DNA of 64,000 bases from Liolophura sinensis. Its lineage: Eukaryota; Mollusca; Polyplacophora; Chitonida; Chitonidae. The DNA lies in contig NC_088306.1 in the NCBI RefSeq assembly GCF_032854445.1, forward strand, positions 18,139,764 through 18,203,763. Reading direction: 5' to 3'. Position 1 is the stretch's first letter, and each line of letters opens with the position of its first letter. The position numbers and the translations under genes were made by a program. Below are positions 1 through 13,300 of the stretch, piece after piece. The notes under the pieces are model-generated. The model was not told the origin of the DNA. It searched no databases and saw nothing but the letters and a program-made list of their open reading frames with translations.

Positions 1-1236
1 AGTTGTAAAGCTTAGGTTTCTGTACATGCTTTGTCAGACCCAGTTTCTCAGATGGTCATTGTATAGCCAAGAAATCAGCAGTGAACTTTGAACATGGGGT
101 AAGGTGTAGTTCACTGCCAAGAAGCTGTCCGTAGTAAAATACTTATATAGGAACGTAGTCTTCTGCTGACTTGCATATGACAAAACACTTGAGTGTCATC
201 GTCAAAAACTGAGCGTTAATTCTGAGACTTACTCCCAAATGTCACCACGTCTTCATTAAACACCCTCAGTTCTTAGGGTGTGGAAAAACGAACCTCGCAG
301 TCAATTTCTTGTCGTTTTAAAAGCATCTGGCACTTCACTCAACAGTAAGCTTTCAAAACAACATGGTTCTCCATCTTTGTCTCCTGAGCTGTTCTGTAGA
401 TTGGAATACTTAATTAATGTTATGATTTGTTTTTACATGATGTCAGATTCTAAATAGATGTTAACATGATTGACGTATGAATTTAGGTCAGTCCAGTAGA
501 CCGCATCATGTGGGGAGTAGCTCAAAACAGACCTTATTTTCAAAGGATATATCGAATATAGATCAGTGTCAATATTTGCAAAAGGTACATAAATGTCTTG
601 GCTTGCGGACAAACCATTTATTAAGTGGATTTGGATTTTAAGTATTGCGTTTGCAGTGAGCTTTGCGGATGGGCTAGCTTAATACAGATACATTGTCATA
701 ATCCAGTGCACACATCATCCAGGCTAAGGCTGGCAGCGGTCTCTGCGTATCAGTAAATATAAGCCATCATTAGACCGAATTTTCGGACTAGTGATTGTGA
801 AAAGCAGATTCTTCAATGAACTGACATCATACCCTCTGGTAGCTGCATGGTGTACACTAGTCTGAGATTGCTCAGACATAAGGTTTGGCTAAAATTCTGT
901 TTGGCCAAGGATGGCCCCAAACTAACGTCAGAGCATGCTCCATTTAAACACCTGAAGCAGTTATCATTGCAGGTTGTCAAGCATTTGTGAAAAAAATTAA
1001 ATTAGTCTCCACAGATTTAAGTTTGCAGACTCTTACGTCCTTATCTTTTTGTATGTTGATTTGTCACAAGCACAACGTCGATTGGCTATTTCCTACACCA
1101 GACATGGACAGTTCTGTCCATAAATATTTACTGTGAAGATAAATTCTTGTTTTAGACAACCTATGGTGCTATCTTACACCAAACATGGACAGTTCTGTCC
1201 GTAAATATGTAATGTGAAGATAAATTCTTGTTTCAG
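1..1236 (+). other. Intron 5' of first visible IPO5 exon (partial)
   Basis: AT-rich non-coding sequence with no start codon followed by an importin-like N-terminus. The initiating IPO5 exon must therefore lie upstream of the window. The end of this stretch holds an 81-bp tandem duplication that includes the splice acceptor (separate entry). I see no gene or recognisable repeat in the rest. Confidence 0.8.
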
Positions 1237-1256
1237 ACAACCTATGATGGTATCCC
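1096..1256 (+). repeat. 81-bp tandem duplication containing the splice acceptor
   Basis: Two adjacent copies offset by 81 bp, both reading ACATGGACAGTTCTGTCC, then TAAATAT, then AAATTCTTGTTT(T/C)AG and ACAACCTATG. The second copy supplies the real acceptor (TTTCAG, exon from 1237). The first (TTTTAG, exon edge at 1156) is a decoy. Reading from 1156 meets TAA within the second copy, so use of the decoy would give a premature stop. Confidence 0.85.
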
Positions 1257-1317
1257 ACCTCAAACAAAGATAACATTTTTAATCCAGGCCTCCAGGAACT
1301 GTGATCGTTCCGTTGAG
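1237..1317 (+). CDS. IPO5: IPO5 exon (a), first visible
   Basis: Encodes [18 protein letters not shown] and flanks, matching the first HEAT repeat of IPO5 (vertebrate TYENIPGQSKITFLLQA). Acceptor TTTCAG, donor GAG|GTGAGC, 27 codons, phase 0 at both ends. Confidence 0.93.
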
Positions 1318-4300
1318 GTGAGCAAAACACACCTTTTTTTAATTTTGAATACAACATTCTTTAGTGTTTTTTTATTGCTTAAATAAGATAAAGTGGGAGT
1401 GCTCAGATGTATTGATCGGATAGCCAACTGGGTAGAAATGTGTGTTCAAGATCTTATTTCTTGCTGGGGACAAGGAGAGCTGTGTTAGAATGAATCTTGT
1501 AATATATCATGCATGAAGATCAGTTGGTTTTCACTAATATGCAAAGTGGCCTGTGTAATATACCTGAATTCCTCAACCTTTTCACCTATGAAAGAGCATC
1601 TTTCAGTTCAGTCAATGCATATTTTAAAGTTAAAAACTACATTAGTTGGATTGGCCATTGTCGTGACTTCACAAAAAATGTAATTTTGTCAGTCAGAATT
1701 TTTGTCAGAAGTACAGTAGTAGAAAAGTTCATCAGAAACTTCCCAATGATAGTGGTTTATTCTAGGCTCTGTGGTTTCCACACTCATAAAACTGGGCACC
1801 ATCTTACAAATGAAAAATCCAGGAGTATAGCTTCGAACAACAAGCGAATAAAGGCTGCTCATGAGTTGATTTGCACATAGCAGCAGAATAAATTATGCTT
1901 GTTTTGTACATATTTTTGTATTTATATATTTTTCTCTAGTCTCGGACTCTAGCAGCTGTGTTAATACGAAGGTTATTCAGTTCAAGTTTTGAGGAAGTAT
2001 GGCCTCAGCTTCCAGAAGAACTCAAATCAGCAGTGAAAGAGCAGCTGCTGATGGCTGTCAAGGAGGAGTTAACTCCCCCTGTTCGAAGGAAGATGTGCGA
2101 TGTTGTGGCTGAACTGTCAAGAAACCTGATTGGTAAGATAGGACTGGTTTAAAATGAAGTAGTTCTCGCAACCTGCAAATGGTTGTAGGTTTCCCCAGAG
2201 CCCTGCCCAGTTTTCTCCCACCATAATGCTGTCGACCGACGTAAGTGAAATATTCTTCTCTTACACCAGTCAAAGAAAGAAAGAAATAAATACAGACACA
2301 AATGTTTGAAATCTTAGGCACTATATTATTTCGCTAAGTTGCATATTTAAATCACCTGTGGAAGGCATAGGTACGGTTGATCTTTTACGACATGCATTTT
2401 TTTCCTTTTTTTCAGATAAAATAGTTAAATATTGTAGCTTTGTTTAAATTCTAATTATTCTGGATTATGGTTACATTTATTTTACATTTTATCTCTGTGA
2501 TTTTGTTTTGAACAGATGACGATGGTAATATGACCTGGCCCGAGGCGCTGAAGTTAATGTTTGACTGGGCAAGTTCTGATGACCCAGGGCTTAAGGAGAG
2601 TGCTCTACACATCTTTGGGTGAGTGTCTAGCCATAACGAGAATTGTGTTTAACTCCTGGCTGCATGTGAATTTTATTTTACATGGTATTGAATATCTAAA
2701 TCCAGTGTGATTATTGCAGACACTGTCAGCAGCTCTCGGTCATGTCCTGAATTTTATGCAGGGACTCTGTGTGTCCTTCAAAATTTCTTTAAATGATTAA
2801 TTGGGCAAACATCTGTTAAAGTGAAGTAAAATTTCGTGTGCCTTCTCTCAGGAAATGTCATTAGGACTACACAAATTTTTTTTCTGTAACTGGTTGTTTT
2901 ACATGGAAATATCTTAGAGCCTCCGCTTCGGGAGGCGCTAGATCCATGGTCAGTCCTGGGTCGAGTCACACCTAAGGCCTTAAAAGAGTCAGTTGTAACT
3001 TCATCGCTTGGGGTTCAGCATGAAGGGGATAGTGCAATGACTGGTTGACCCTTATCAGTATGATGGCTCGGGTGGACGGTTTGCTTGCCTTCGGTGAGGT
3101 GTCTCATTGAAGGAGCCCTAGATAAAACAGCGATGGAGGCACATTACATGCACTCTGAGAACTCTTTCGTTGTCATATGACTGAAAATTTGTTAAGTACG
3201 ATGTCAAGCCCGAAGCACTAACTCACCCATGTAATAGATTGATGATAGAATAGATTTATTGGCCAAATGTCCTGTCCAGATATACAGACTCCACACACCT
3301 GTATCCTGTCACTGACAAAGAATATATGTTGCAGGGCCGTACCTGGGATATTTGGCAATCAGCAGAATCGTTACCTGGACGTGATCAAACAAATGTTAGC
3401 ACAGAGCCTACAAGACCGAGACCACCCACAGGTCAGAATTCCATGCACAATATAAGTATGATGTATTTTAGTTTAGTTCAACAAATATAATTGCATGATT
3501 ATTTGGTAAGAAAAGTTGTTGTTGGATCAAAATGTTATTTCGCTATAATTGAGATATAATGGATAATGATGATGTCATAGCCAGAGGAACAGAAGCTTTT
3601 GCAAACCTCTTACATTCACGTGGTGATGCTTTTGCTTCTCTATCATAACTGAACCCAGGTACAACTGTGAATGTCTAATGTCAGGATGTTTTGTTGTTGT
3701 TGTTTCAGGTGCGTTTTGAAGCGTCAGAAGCCACCACATCTTTCCTGCTGGCTTTCGAGAAAGAGCCGAACGTCCTGAATCATTTCCGAGACTTGGTTCC
3801 AGGAGTTGTGGAGGTAAAATTATAACTTTTAGCGTGTACATAAGAACGAAATCTGGGTTAAAGACTTTAAACTTGAAGACAAGTAGAAGCCAAATACTGG
3901 TTGGTCTGGGCCTGCTGGCACAAAAGGATCATAAGCCCAAGTTGGTTGTAAATCACTAAAATCAGGCTCCTAGCCTTAAAGTGAACAAAAAGTCTGCCAC
4001 TATATATACTTAGAAAAACTGCTATAGGACACAGTTATCACAGGAAAATGTGTAAAAAAATCCTATTAAGTTTTGAAATGCGAGAAGAGGAAGTTCGGCA
4101 CTGGGGACATGGCGGACAATTCACTGGAGCAGCCATGTTGTAGAAGCCCTTTTGAACTTGTCCAATGATTAGCATTGAAAGTGTCACATGATAATTGGCT
4201 GTCACGTCAAAATACATATTAGCTGTCAGTTGTCAGTGTGATGTCTTACAGTCGATAGACAGATATCAGTGCAGTATGTTGGATTTTTGGTTTAAGTGTT

Positions 4301-7300
4301 AAGCTGATTCATTTAGGGCCACGGGGCCTCCATGGCTCAGTCGGTTAGCGTGCTAGCGCAGCGTTATGACCCAGTCTCACCAATGCGGTCACTGTGAGTT
4401 CAAGTCAAGCTCATGCTGGCTTCCTCTCTGGCCGTACGTGGGAAGGTCTTGCAGCAACCTGCGGATGGTCGTGGGTTTCCCCCGGGCTCTGCCCGGTTTC
4501 CTCCCACCATAATGCTGGCCGCCGTCGTATAAGTGAAATATTCTTGAGTACAGCGTAAAACTCCCATCAAATAAATAAACAATAAAATTTAGGGCCACAC
4601 ATTTATGAGCAGGGAACTGCTGCCCATGTCACAATGCATGCATGTTGGGCAGGATACTGCATTGACTTGTCGGGGTGAGCTAGCAGGAAAACTGCCTCGG
4701 CAGTGTCATGCTATCAGTCACAAGGTACATTCCCTTAAGTCTGTACATTCAGCTTGAAGAAATGCTTACACCCATGTGGGATGAGGACAAGCAGGACTGC
4801 TAAAACAAAATGTTCTTAAAACAATTCTGGATTACTACTTCATTAATTCAGCTTAATGGCTGACTTCCTGTTCACCTCAACTTACTGTCAAAGCCATCTT
4901 CCACAAGGGAATTATTATAGTAATAATGCTCAGTCTGAAATTACACTCCGGTCGACACTGTTGTAGACATTATTGACTGAGAAAAATATTGACTGATACA
5001 TTTTCTGTTTATACAGACAAAAAATTAAGAGTGATAGTGATCATAACTCAAAAGGGTTATAATCACCTGGTTAATCACTGGTTTAAAACTTGTCTCGTTT
5101 CTTGTAAGCCAGATTTCTCCTTGTAGCCTGTTGCCTGCTCCGGCAGAAATTCACAGACTAAGGACGAATTGCGTTTTGCTTTTTCCAGATAGTAGCAGAA
5201 AGCATAGCTGCACAAGAAGATGACACACTGTTGAAGAGTTTGATCAACTTGGCAGAGAACATTCCCAAGTTTTTGAGGCCTCAGCTTGAGAATATCATAG
5301 GTTTATGTATGAAGGTATGAAACAGTCTTGAAAACATCAAGACCGTTTTTTCTCTTTTCTTTTTTCACATGGAATTTGCCTATTTTTGATTTAGAATGTG
5401 GGCCTCACTTGTGTCTCATTCCTCATTCTGAAGACCACATCAAGGTATGAAATTTGCACATTGTTAGTTAGGGGACTGATTCATACAGTACCAGACACAT
5501 TCTAATAAATAAATCAGTGGTGTGAGGCTTGGTCAGACTTACTCTCTGCTTGCTGATAGGTCTGTTTTCTATATTTTTTTGATTTTGATTTTTTCTATAT
5601 ATTTTGATTTTTTTTTTTCCAGACAGTGTCCGATGCAAACCTTGACGACCAATGGCGACAACTGGCCTTGGAGGTTATCGTTACGCTGTCAGAGACTGCC
5701 CCGGCTATGGTTCGCAAGTTTGGGAACTTTATACCCCTGTTAGGTAAGACAGAAAACAGTTCAGCCTGAGTCAGATCATAGGATTTTGTCACTTTAATAA
5801 ATTTCTGAACTCAGTAGTATTTTGCAGTAGTATATCGTTGAGTGTGTCTCGAAATCGCTGTTTTTTGTTTAAACAATGTGAACAGAAATTTAATAGCAAT
5901 TGCTTCATGTCAGAATGTAAACTTTCTTGTATTTTTTGTTGGTAACATCATGTTAAACTTGGTACGTGGGAAGGTCTGTCAACAACCTGCTGATAGTCGT
6001 GGGTTTCCTCGGGCTCTGCCTGGTTTCCACCCACCATAATGCTGGCCGCCGTGGTATAAGTGAAATATTCTTGAGTACGGCGTAAAACACCAATCAAATA
6101 AATAAATAAATCATGTTAAACTTGAATACCTAATGAGATGAACATATTGAGATATGATCACAGCTGTGTAACTCTTTCCTTTGAAATTGCTTATTGTAAA
6201 TAAATTTAAAATTTGTTGTGAAATTATATATCTCAAAGTGTTATATTATATTTCCATATCTCGAAAGTTACATTGTAGTAGCATTTAAAATAGGAATGAA
6301 AACGTTAATTTTATTTGATGTAAGCATGGCTGTGTTTCTGTTCTCAATGTTCGTACATGCAGTCCCTCAGGTGCTGGCGCTCATGGTAGACCTGGAAGAT
6401 GATCCCGACTGGGCGTTACAAGATGAGGTGGAAGAGGAAGATGGTGACAGGTGAGTCTGTTGTCATGGAAATCTAACCCTTAATAAACTCTCAGAAAAGA
6501 CATTGTATTGCAAAAATGGGATTTTTATTTGATTATCATCAATCCAGTATGTCTCATTGACCTAGTAGCCTCACACCCCCAGAAATTTTTTAAAAGCCAC
6601 TGTGTTGACGTTTAGCGCTGTAGCTCAGTCCCAAACATGTCGTGGCCAATAAACTTTGATGCATACCTGGCCCAGCCTGTGAGAAAACAGCCATATGAAT
6701 CTTCACAGGTTTACCATCAAAATCTGGACCTTTCTATGCCAGCAGGTGGGAGGGGTGTCTAGCAAATGCCAAGGGGATGTCACTCACAACCTCATCACCA
6801 CTTGTCTTCTTGTGTCCTCTTGTTCAGAGTTTCAAACTTTCGTGATTGAAACTCATATCTGCCCAAAGCTTAGACAATTTCCATCATTTTGATACCAAGC
6901 ATGCACTTGTACACCAAAAACGGCAGGCTGGCAGTAAAAAAAAAAAATTTACACCCTGAAATACACAGAATTACACTCGACGCTCTAGAGAAACAGAAGT
7001 GCTAAGGCCCCGATTCCTAGTGATGACATTCACTTCCATTGTTGGAAGAACTCCACGTTTTTAGAGGAAAACTGTTAAAATAAGAACCCAGGAACTCAGT
7101 ATTTATCCTCAGTGATGTTCACCTGAGATATCACCTGTAATTTGTGTTTTTGTTTAGCAATGCAATCTCGGGAGAGAGTGCCCTGGACAGGTTAGCCTGT
7201 GGTTTAGGGGGCAAGACCATGTTACCACACATCATAGCCAACATACCTCAGATGTTGGTCAACAGTAAGTCAGATTTGATCTGGTGCTGTCTTAGTGTGT

Positions 7301-10300
7301 TTTTGAGGAAAGACTTTCGATGAAAAACAAGTTTGGAAATTATATCTTTACCGCTAAACTTATCTCGAGCTGCCAAAAGAGAAAGGTGCTATGGTAACAA
7401 AATTTATAATAACAAAGTTTGTGGGTAATAATATTGATGTTAAAACATTGCTAAAAATGAATAGTCATAAAAGATATTATTATATTAATATATGTTCAGA
7501 ATTTTTTTTAGATTATCATGATGAAAACAAAGTATTGTCTTGGGTTGAATTTCCATTGCGTGCTTGATTACCTCCCTTGTTTTGCAGGTGACTGGCGCTA
7601 CCGTCACGCAGCGCTCATGGCCATCTCTGCCTGTGGGGAAGGATGCCACGCCCAGATGGAGCAGATGTTAGGCAATGTTCTGGAGGCAGTATTACCCTAT
7701 GTTAAAGATGAGGTGAGATCCATTACAGTCATTCATATGTTGGCAAATGAGCAATTTTGTTGATGAAGGCATGATTGATCAAAATAAAGTTGAATGAAAT
7801 AATATTGAATCAAGAATCAGTTATTTTAAATTACTGCATTTGATCTTGTAGAGCAATTGATAAAATGGCTGAAATTTAAAACTGAGCGTTGACTTTCCGT
7901 TCACAGGTCTTTAAGGTGCAAACAAACCTCCATGTATTTGATTGTATGTTGCTTAAAGAGGCAGATGTAGATACAGTACAGTGAAGTGTGCATTGTCTGT
8001 GAACAACTGCATCATTTGTTCTAAATGGGTTTTTTTTTTTTTTATGCTGGTAGCACCCCCGAGTGAGATACGCAGCATGTAATGCCCTGGGTCAGCTCTC
8101 TACAGACTTTGGCCCGGTGTTTCAGAAGAAATTCCACGATAAGGTAAACTTTTCTGAAAATTGGTCATTTGATTGTGAAATGTCATGTTAACAAAGAAAT
8201 GAAACAGGAGAACATCAGACAGATGGGAATTGCGGGTATTCCCAGGCAGTGATATATTCAAGGAGAAGAAAATTTTTAAAATGGCGCTTGTTAATTATTT
8301 ATTTATTTGGTGCTTAAAGGAGAAGAAAACTTAAAAACATGGCACTATAGGCTGAAAAGAGCACATTTTTTTCTATCTGGTGGTGCCTGCTGCATAATTT
8401 TGCGATATTTCCTCACAATACACATAAAGCCTGAAAACGGCAAAGCTGGCATAAATCGCTGAATCCGTGGCATCCTCCGTCTTTAACACCCTGTAATTTA
8501 TGCTGGGGGTGTTACCTCTCACCAGTGAGAGTCGTTAAAACTGTGAGCTTGTTCGTGTAAACTCGGAACCCGATCGTCAAGCGGAATGAAGAGTTCTACC
8601 GGAAATGTACCAACTGCACTTTGGCAGTTTCCGATGGAAATTCTCCTCCTAACACAGAAGACTTCAGGACTAGTTCTTAGGCAAAATAGAGATGCCCACA
8701 GCAGATTTTAGCGCTGAATTTATTTATAATTTAGCAGCTTGAGGTACATATTAGAATTTTTTTATGGCATGCACATGTGAGGAATTGCATACACTTTTCA
8801 ATGGTATTTGTTTGCTATTTAAGTTTTCTTCTCCTTTAACATAATGTCACTCAGGTAAAATGTCTGTCTAGCAATAGCAGATCGGCCCCTTAATACAGAG
8901 GTTACAGACTGGAATCCAGTTTTCACTGATTTGGGTTTAGGTATGTGATATTGATGCATATTTACAGGTGGTACCAAGTCTACTGCTGATCATGGACGAC
9001 ACAAACCATCCCCGTGTCCAGGCCCACGGCGCGGCAGCTCTTGTGAACTTCAGTGAGGAGTGTCCCAAGTCTATACTGGCGATTTACTTAGATGCCATCA
9101 TCAACAAACTAGAAGAAGTCCTCACAGCTAAGTTTAAAGAGGTAAGGGGAGGGGGGGGAGGGGAGAGAGAGAGAGAGTTTCTCCTGTATTTAAAGTGGTG
9201 GTGTCTGGTTTCCTCCCATCATAATACTGGCTGCAGTTGTATGATTGAAAGTCTGGAGTACGCCGTAAAACCCAATCACACAAATAAGTATATATTGCAG
9301 ACATTCTGGAAAATTGAACACTCCTTGCCCTACCGTAATTCTTCAACTTTGTCGCAAATGCACTAAAAGTTGCAAAAAGATCGAGGATTTAGGGTAGACT
9401 GTTTGCTGCCCCTGTCAGATGTGGTCAACGCAATGCGCTATTGCGTCAGTTTTGAATTCTTTTTGTTTTTCCTCAGCAATGTCAAAGGCAATCCAAGAAA
9501 AAGACCTTGACAAATGTCCTTGTTTTGTGCTATCATTAATTTATACAATCCGAGAAAAAGATCTTTACAAATTTCCTTGTTTTGTGCTATCAATAATTTA
9601 GACAAAGCCAGAAAAAGATCTTCACAAATTTCCTTGTTTTGTGCTATCATTATACAATCCTCAAAAAAGATCTTTACAAATTTCCTTGTTTTGTGCTATC
9701 ATTATACAGTCCACGAAAAAGACCTTTGGACAAATTTCCTTGTATTGTGCTATCGTTGTACTATCCAAGAAAAAGATCTTTACAAATTTCCTTGTTTTGT
9801 GCTATCATTATACAATCCAAGACAAAGACTTTCACAAATTTAATTGCAGTTGTTAGAAAAGGGCACAAAGCTGGTGTTAGAACAGGTGGTCACCACACTG
9901 GCTTCTGTAGCAGACACAGTGGAGGAAAAATTCATAGATTATTATGACAGGTAAGTGTGAAATGGAGTTTGTGAAGCATTCACTGGCCTATTGATGTGGT
10001 AAACTTCTCCTTCCAGCCACAAGATCTCTGCTAACAATGGGTGTTTAGTTACTGAATTTTGGATGTGTGTCCGGTTCATGGCAAGAGGTGTTGGCCTCCC
10101 AAAGGGTCTGCCTCGATTCCTAAGCTTGTACAAACCTAAGCCACATTGCCGGTGTTGATCATAGTTTTAAAAACATATCAAATTTAAATTGGCAATTAAA
10201 GGATAGTTAAATAGTTAATTTAAAAAAAAAATCTTTGTATTCTATCTAAGTCTGGTTATTTTGAAATATAAATGTCTTCTGTTTATTGGTGCATCAACTC

Positions 10301-13300
10301 CATGACAGTTTTTATCTCCATGGAAACCTGTCATTAATAAGAATGCTACATTATGGTGGAGATCGTTTGCACTTCAGATTTATTGATATCTTAGGCTGCC
10401 AGAGTCTCTACGACAGAAACATCTCAGTAAAAAATGTTTGTAGACATGTTTTGTTTAAATTTATGGTCTTACAGTTATTAATGTAAACACTTTAACCATT
10501 CTGAGGTTTTTCTTGTTCCAGGTTTATGCCATGTCTTAAGTACATCATGCAGAACGCTGTTAACACAGAACTGAAACTGCTGAGGGGGAAGACAATCGAG
10601 TGCATCAGTCTGATAGGATTAGCTGTAGGAAAAGATAAGGTACCAAAGACGTAGAGATGCTTGGAGAAGAAATCTCGTCAACCATTTGGGAACAATTTCA
10701 ACGTGATAAACCTCCAAGAGTGTCTAGTAAATCATAACTGAAGTACAAAATGAGTAGATGGTTTAGAGTGTGAACCTTTGCATGTGGGAAGGCCTCTCAG
10801 CAACCTGCGAATAGTCCCCATTTCGTCCATAATGCTGACCTCTGTTGTATAAATTAAATATTCTTGAGTAAGGTGTAAAACACAAATCAAATAAATAAAG
10901 AAAAAAAAAATAATGCGAAACCTGTTATTATACAAAGGCATGATAGTTTGTGAACTAATTGTGAGGTCGGTATTTTAAGTTAAAAGATTTGTATTTACTT
11001 AGATAATCTCTCTTTCTCTAACATATTCTGGTTGTCGGTTTTCCAAAAAGTCAACAAAAGAAAAAGATATTGGCCAACACGAATAATGTTCGCATGCTTC
11101 TCGCATGTTTTCCTTGTGTTCACAGTTCATGCAGGACTGTACAGAGGTGATGCAGTTGTTGGTGAAGACGCAGACTGATCAGCAAGAGTTAGCCGAGGAT
11201 GACCCACAGGTAAGCTAAGAGTGCATACTAGGGGAGGCTGAAGGTGAGGGAGTGGAAAGGGGACATACCGTAATCTGCATGGAGTTGGAACTAAGCCCAA
11301 CTTAGTTGATACATGCTGCAATCAAGTCTTTTCCTGTACGAAAATTGTTTTGTCTGATAATGGTTAAAGGGATACAGAATCAACTGATTGCCTGACAGTG
11401 GAGATAGGGTTTCCTGGGTTAAATCTTGCAACCTTCGTCACGCTTGAAGAAATCTGCCAGACCCAAAATTCAGCATTGCCTGGACTTCAATGTGTCTCAC
11501 AACAGTCAATCAGAATCATATCTGTGCCGCTTTAAATTTAAGTTGACAGCCTTTGTTTATATTTACTGATCAGGGAAGACAACTTTACGTAGACTTACAC
11601 AGTCTCCGTTATCTGTGCACACAGAGAAATGATCATCACTGCCTAATTAGAAAACATTAACGGTGATTCAAAGGGCCATAGTAAACACCAAACAATGTAA
11701 TTTATGACAAGCGGATCACCTTCCCAAAGAGAAGGGTATGTGCCAAAAAAAAAAAAGCTATGATCATACAGTAAACAGAAACAGTTGTTCACCCATGTTG
11801 TCTTGTCTACCCTGAAGTATACATATGCTTTATGTATGCTGAACCTCTGTCATCAAAATGGTTTAAATATGTCTTCAGTAAATGTGTCAATTCAGTAACA
11901 GTGGAAAAACTGATTGACTTAGTGTCAGTTTGCTGCAAGAAAGAAATCCTCCCTGGTGCCTTTGACATGTCATTTTAGTGAAGCAGCACTAGAAATGCAT
12001 TGGCATGGGTATAGGCCTACTACAAGGAAAGACACACACTCATGATATGACAAGATTCTTGGATTTGAAATTTCAGCTGATTTTATGGGAAAATCAGAGT
12101 TTTCAAAGTATCAAATCTTGGATCAGAATGGCCAAAATTAAGCATTTCATCAGTGGTGATGAGTTAGTTGAAGACATTTCAGCTGATTTGGCTGAAAGAT
12201 TTTCTACCCTGCAGACTTCTATTGAATAGGGGGCCTCCGTGGCTCAGTTGGTAAGCGTGCTAGCGCAGCGTAATGACCCACAAGTCTCTCATCAATGCGG
12301 TCGCCATGAGTTCAAGTCCAGCTCATGCTGGCTTCCTCTCCAGCCGTATGTGGGAAGGTCTGCCAGCAACCTGCGGATGGTCGTGAGTTTCCCCCATGCT
12401 GTACCCGCTTTCCACCCACCATAATGCTGGCTGCTGTCGTATAAGTGAAATATTCTTGAGTGCGGCGTAAAACACCAATCAAATAAATAAATAAATCTAT
12501 TGAATATGATACAGGATTCGATTAATGGATGGTTGTGACCTCATACCACATTGTATAACTGCCTTATCACGGAGAAGCTATACGTTCCAGAGGGAAAAAT
12601 CAATCTCCTCATTGTTTCAGTCGTAAATGGTGTATTTTTTTGTTTCAGGTTTCGTACATGATCTCGGCCTGGGCAAGGATGTGCAAGATACTGGGCTCAG
12701 AATTCCAGCAGTACCTCCCTCTTGTCATGGGACCTGTCTTACGAGCTGCATCCATCAAACCAGAGGTCACGCTTGTCGACTGTAAGTGTACGACAACAGT
12801 AACAATCTCTAGTGTTTGATCACTTCATGGTGTGTTTGGTCAGTAGATTTTATTGTCAGAATGATTTCTTGAACTGAAATCAGAGCTTTTTAAGCCATTC
12901 TAATAATGATACAGGACAAATCTGCATCTAAGTCCATGACAGTTTTCGTCTCCATGGAAACTAGTCATTTAAGAAGAATGCTAGATTAAGGGAGAGATCG
13001 TTTGCAGTTCTGATTGGTCAATATTAGAAACTGTCAGAATCTCTACTACAAATTATTAACCATTTGCCATCTTTGGCTAGAGATGGTCAAACCATATACT
13101 ACCAAAATTTATATAGAACCATTTTGTAAAACTTTGTGAACTTGTCTTCCAAAAATGTACCTTGTCAAACAAGATTTTCGTTACATTTTAAGTACCTTCT
13201 ATTAGTCAGAATTGATATTTGACTTGCAGGTATTAAATATCCAAATCCACAGAGACAAATTCATGTAAACTTCTTACATGGATTTACTGGTGTCTCATTG

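Noticed and set aside
1509-1880. 123-codon frame in an IPO5 intron
   Set aside because: Lies entirely between two well-defined exons, no similarity to the importin or any known domain; chance frame.
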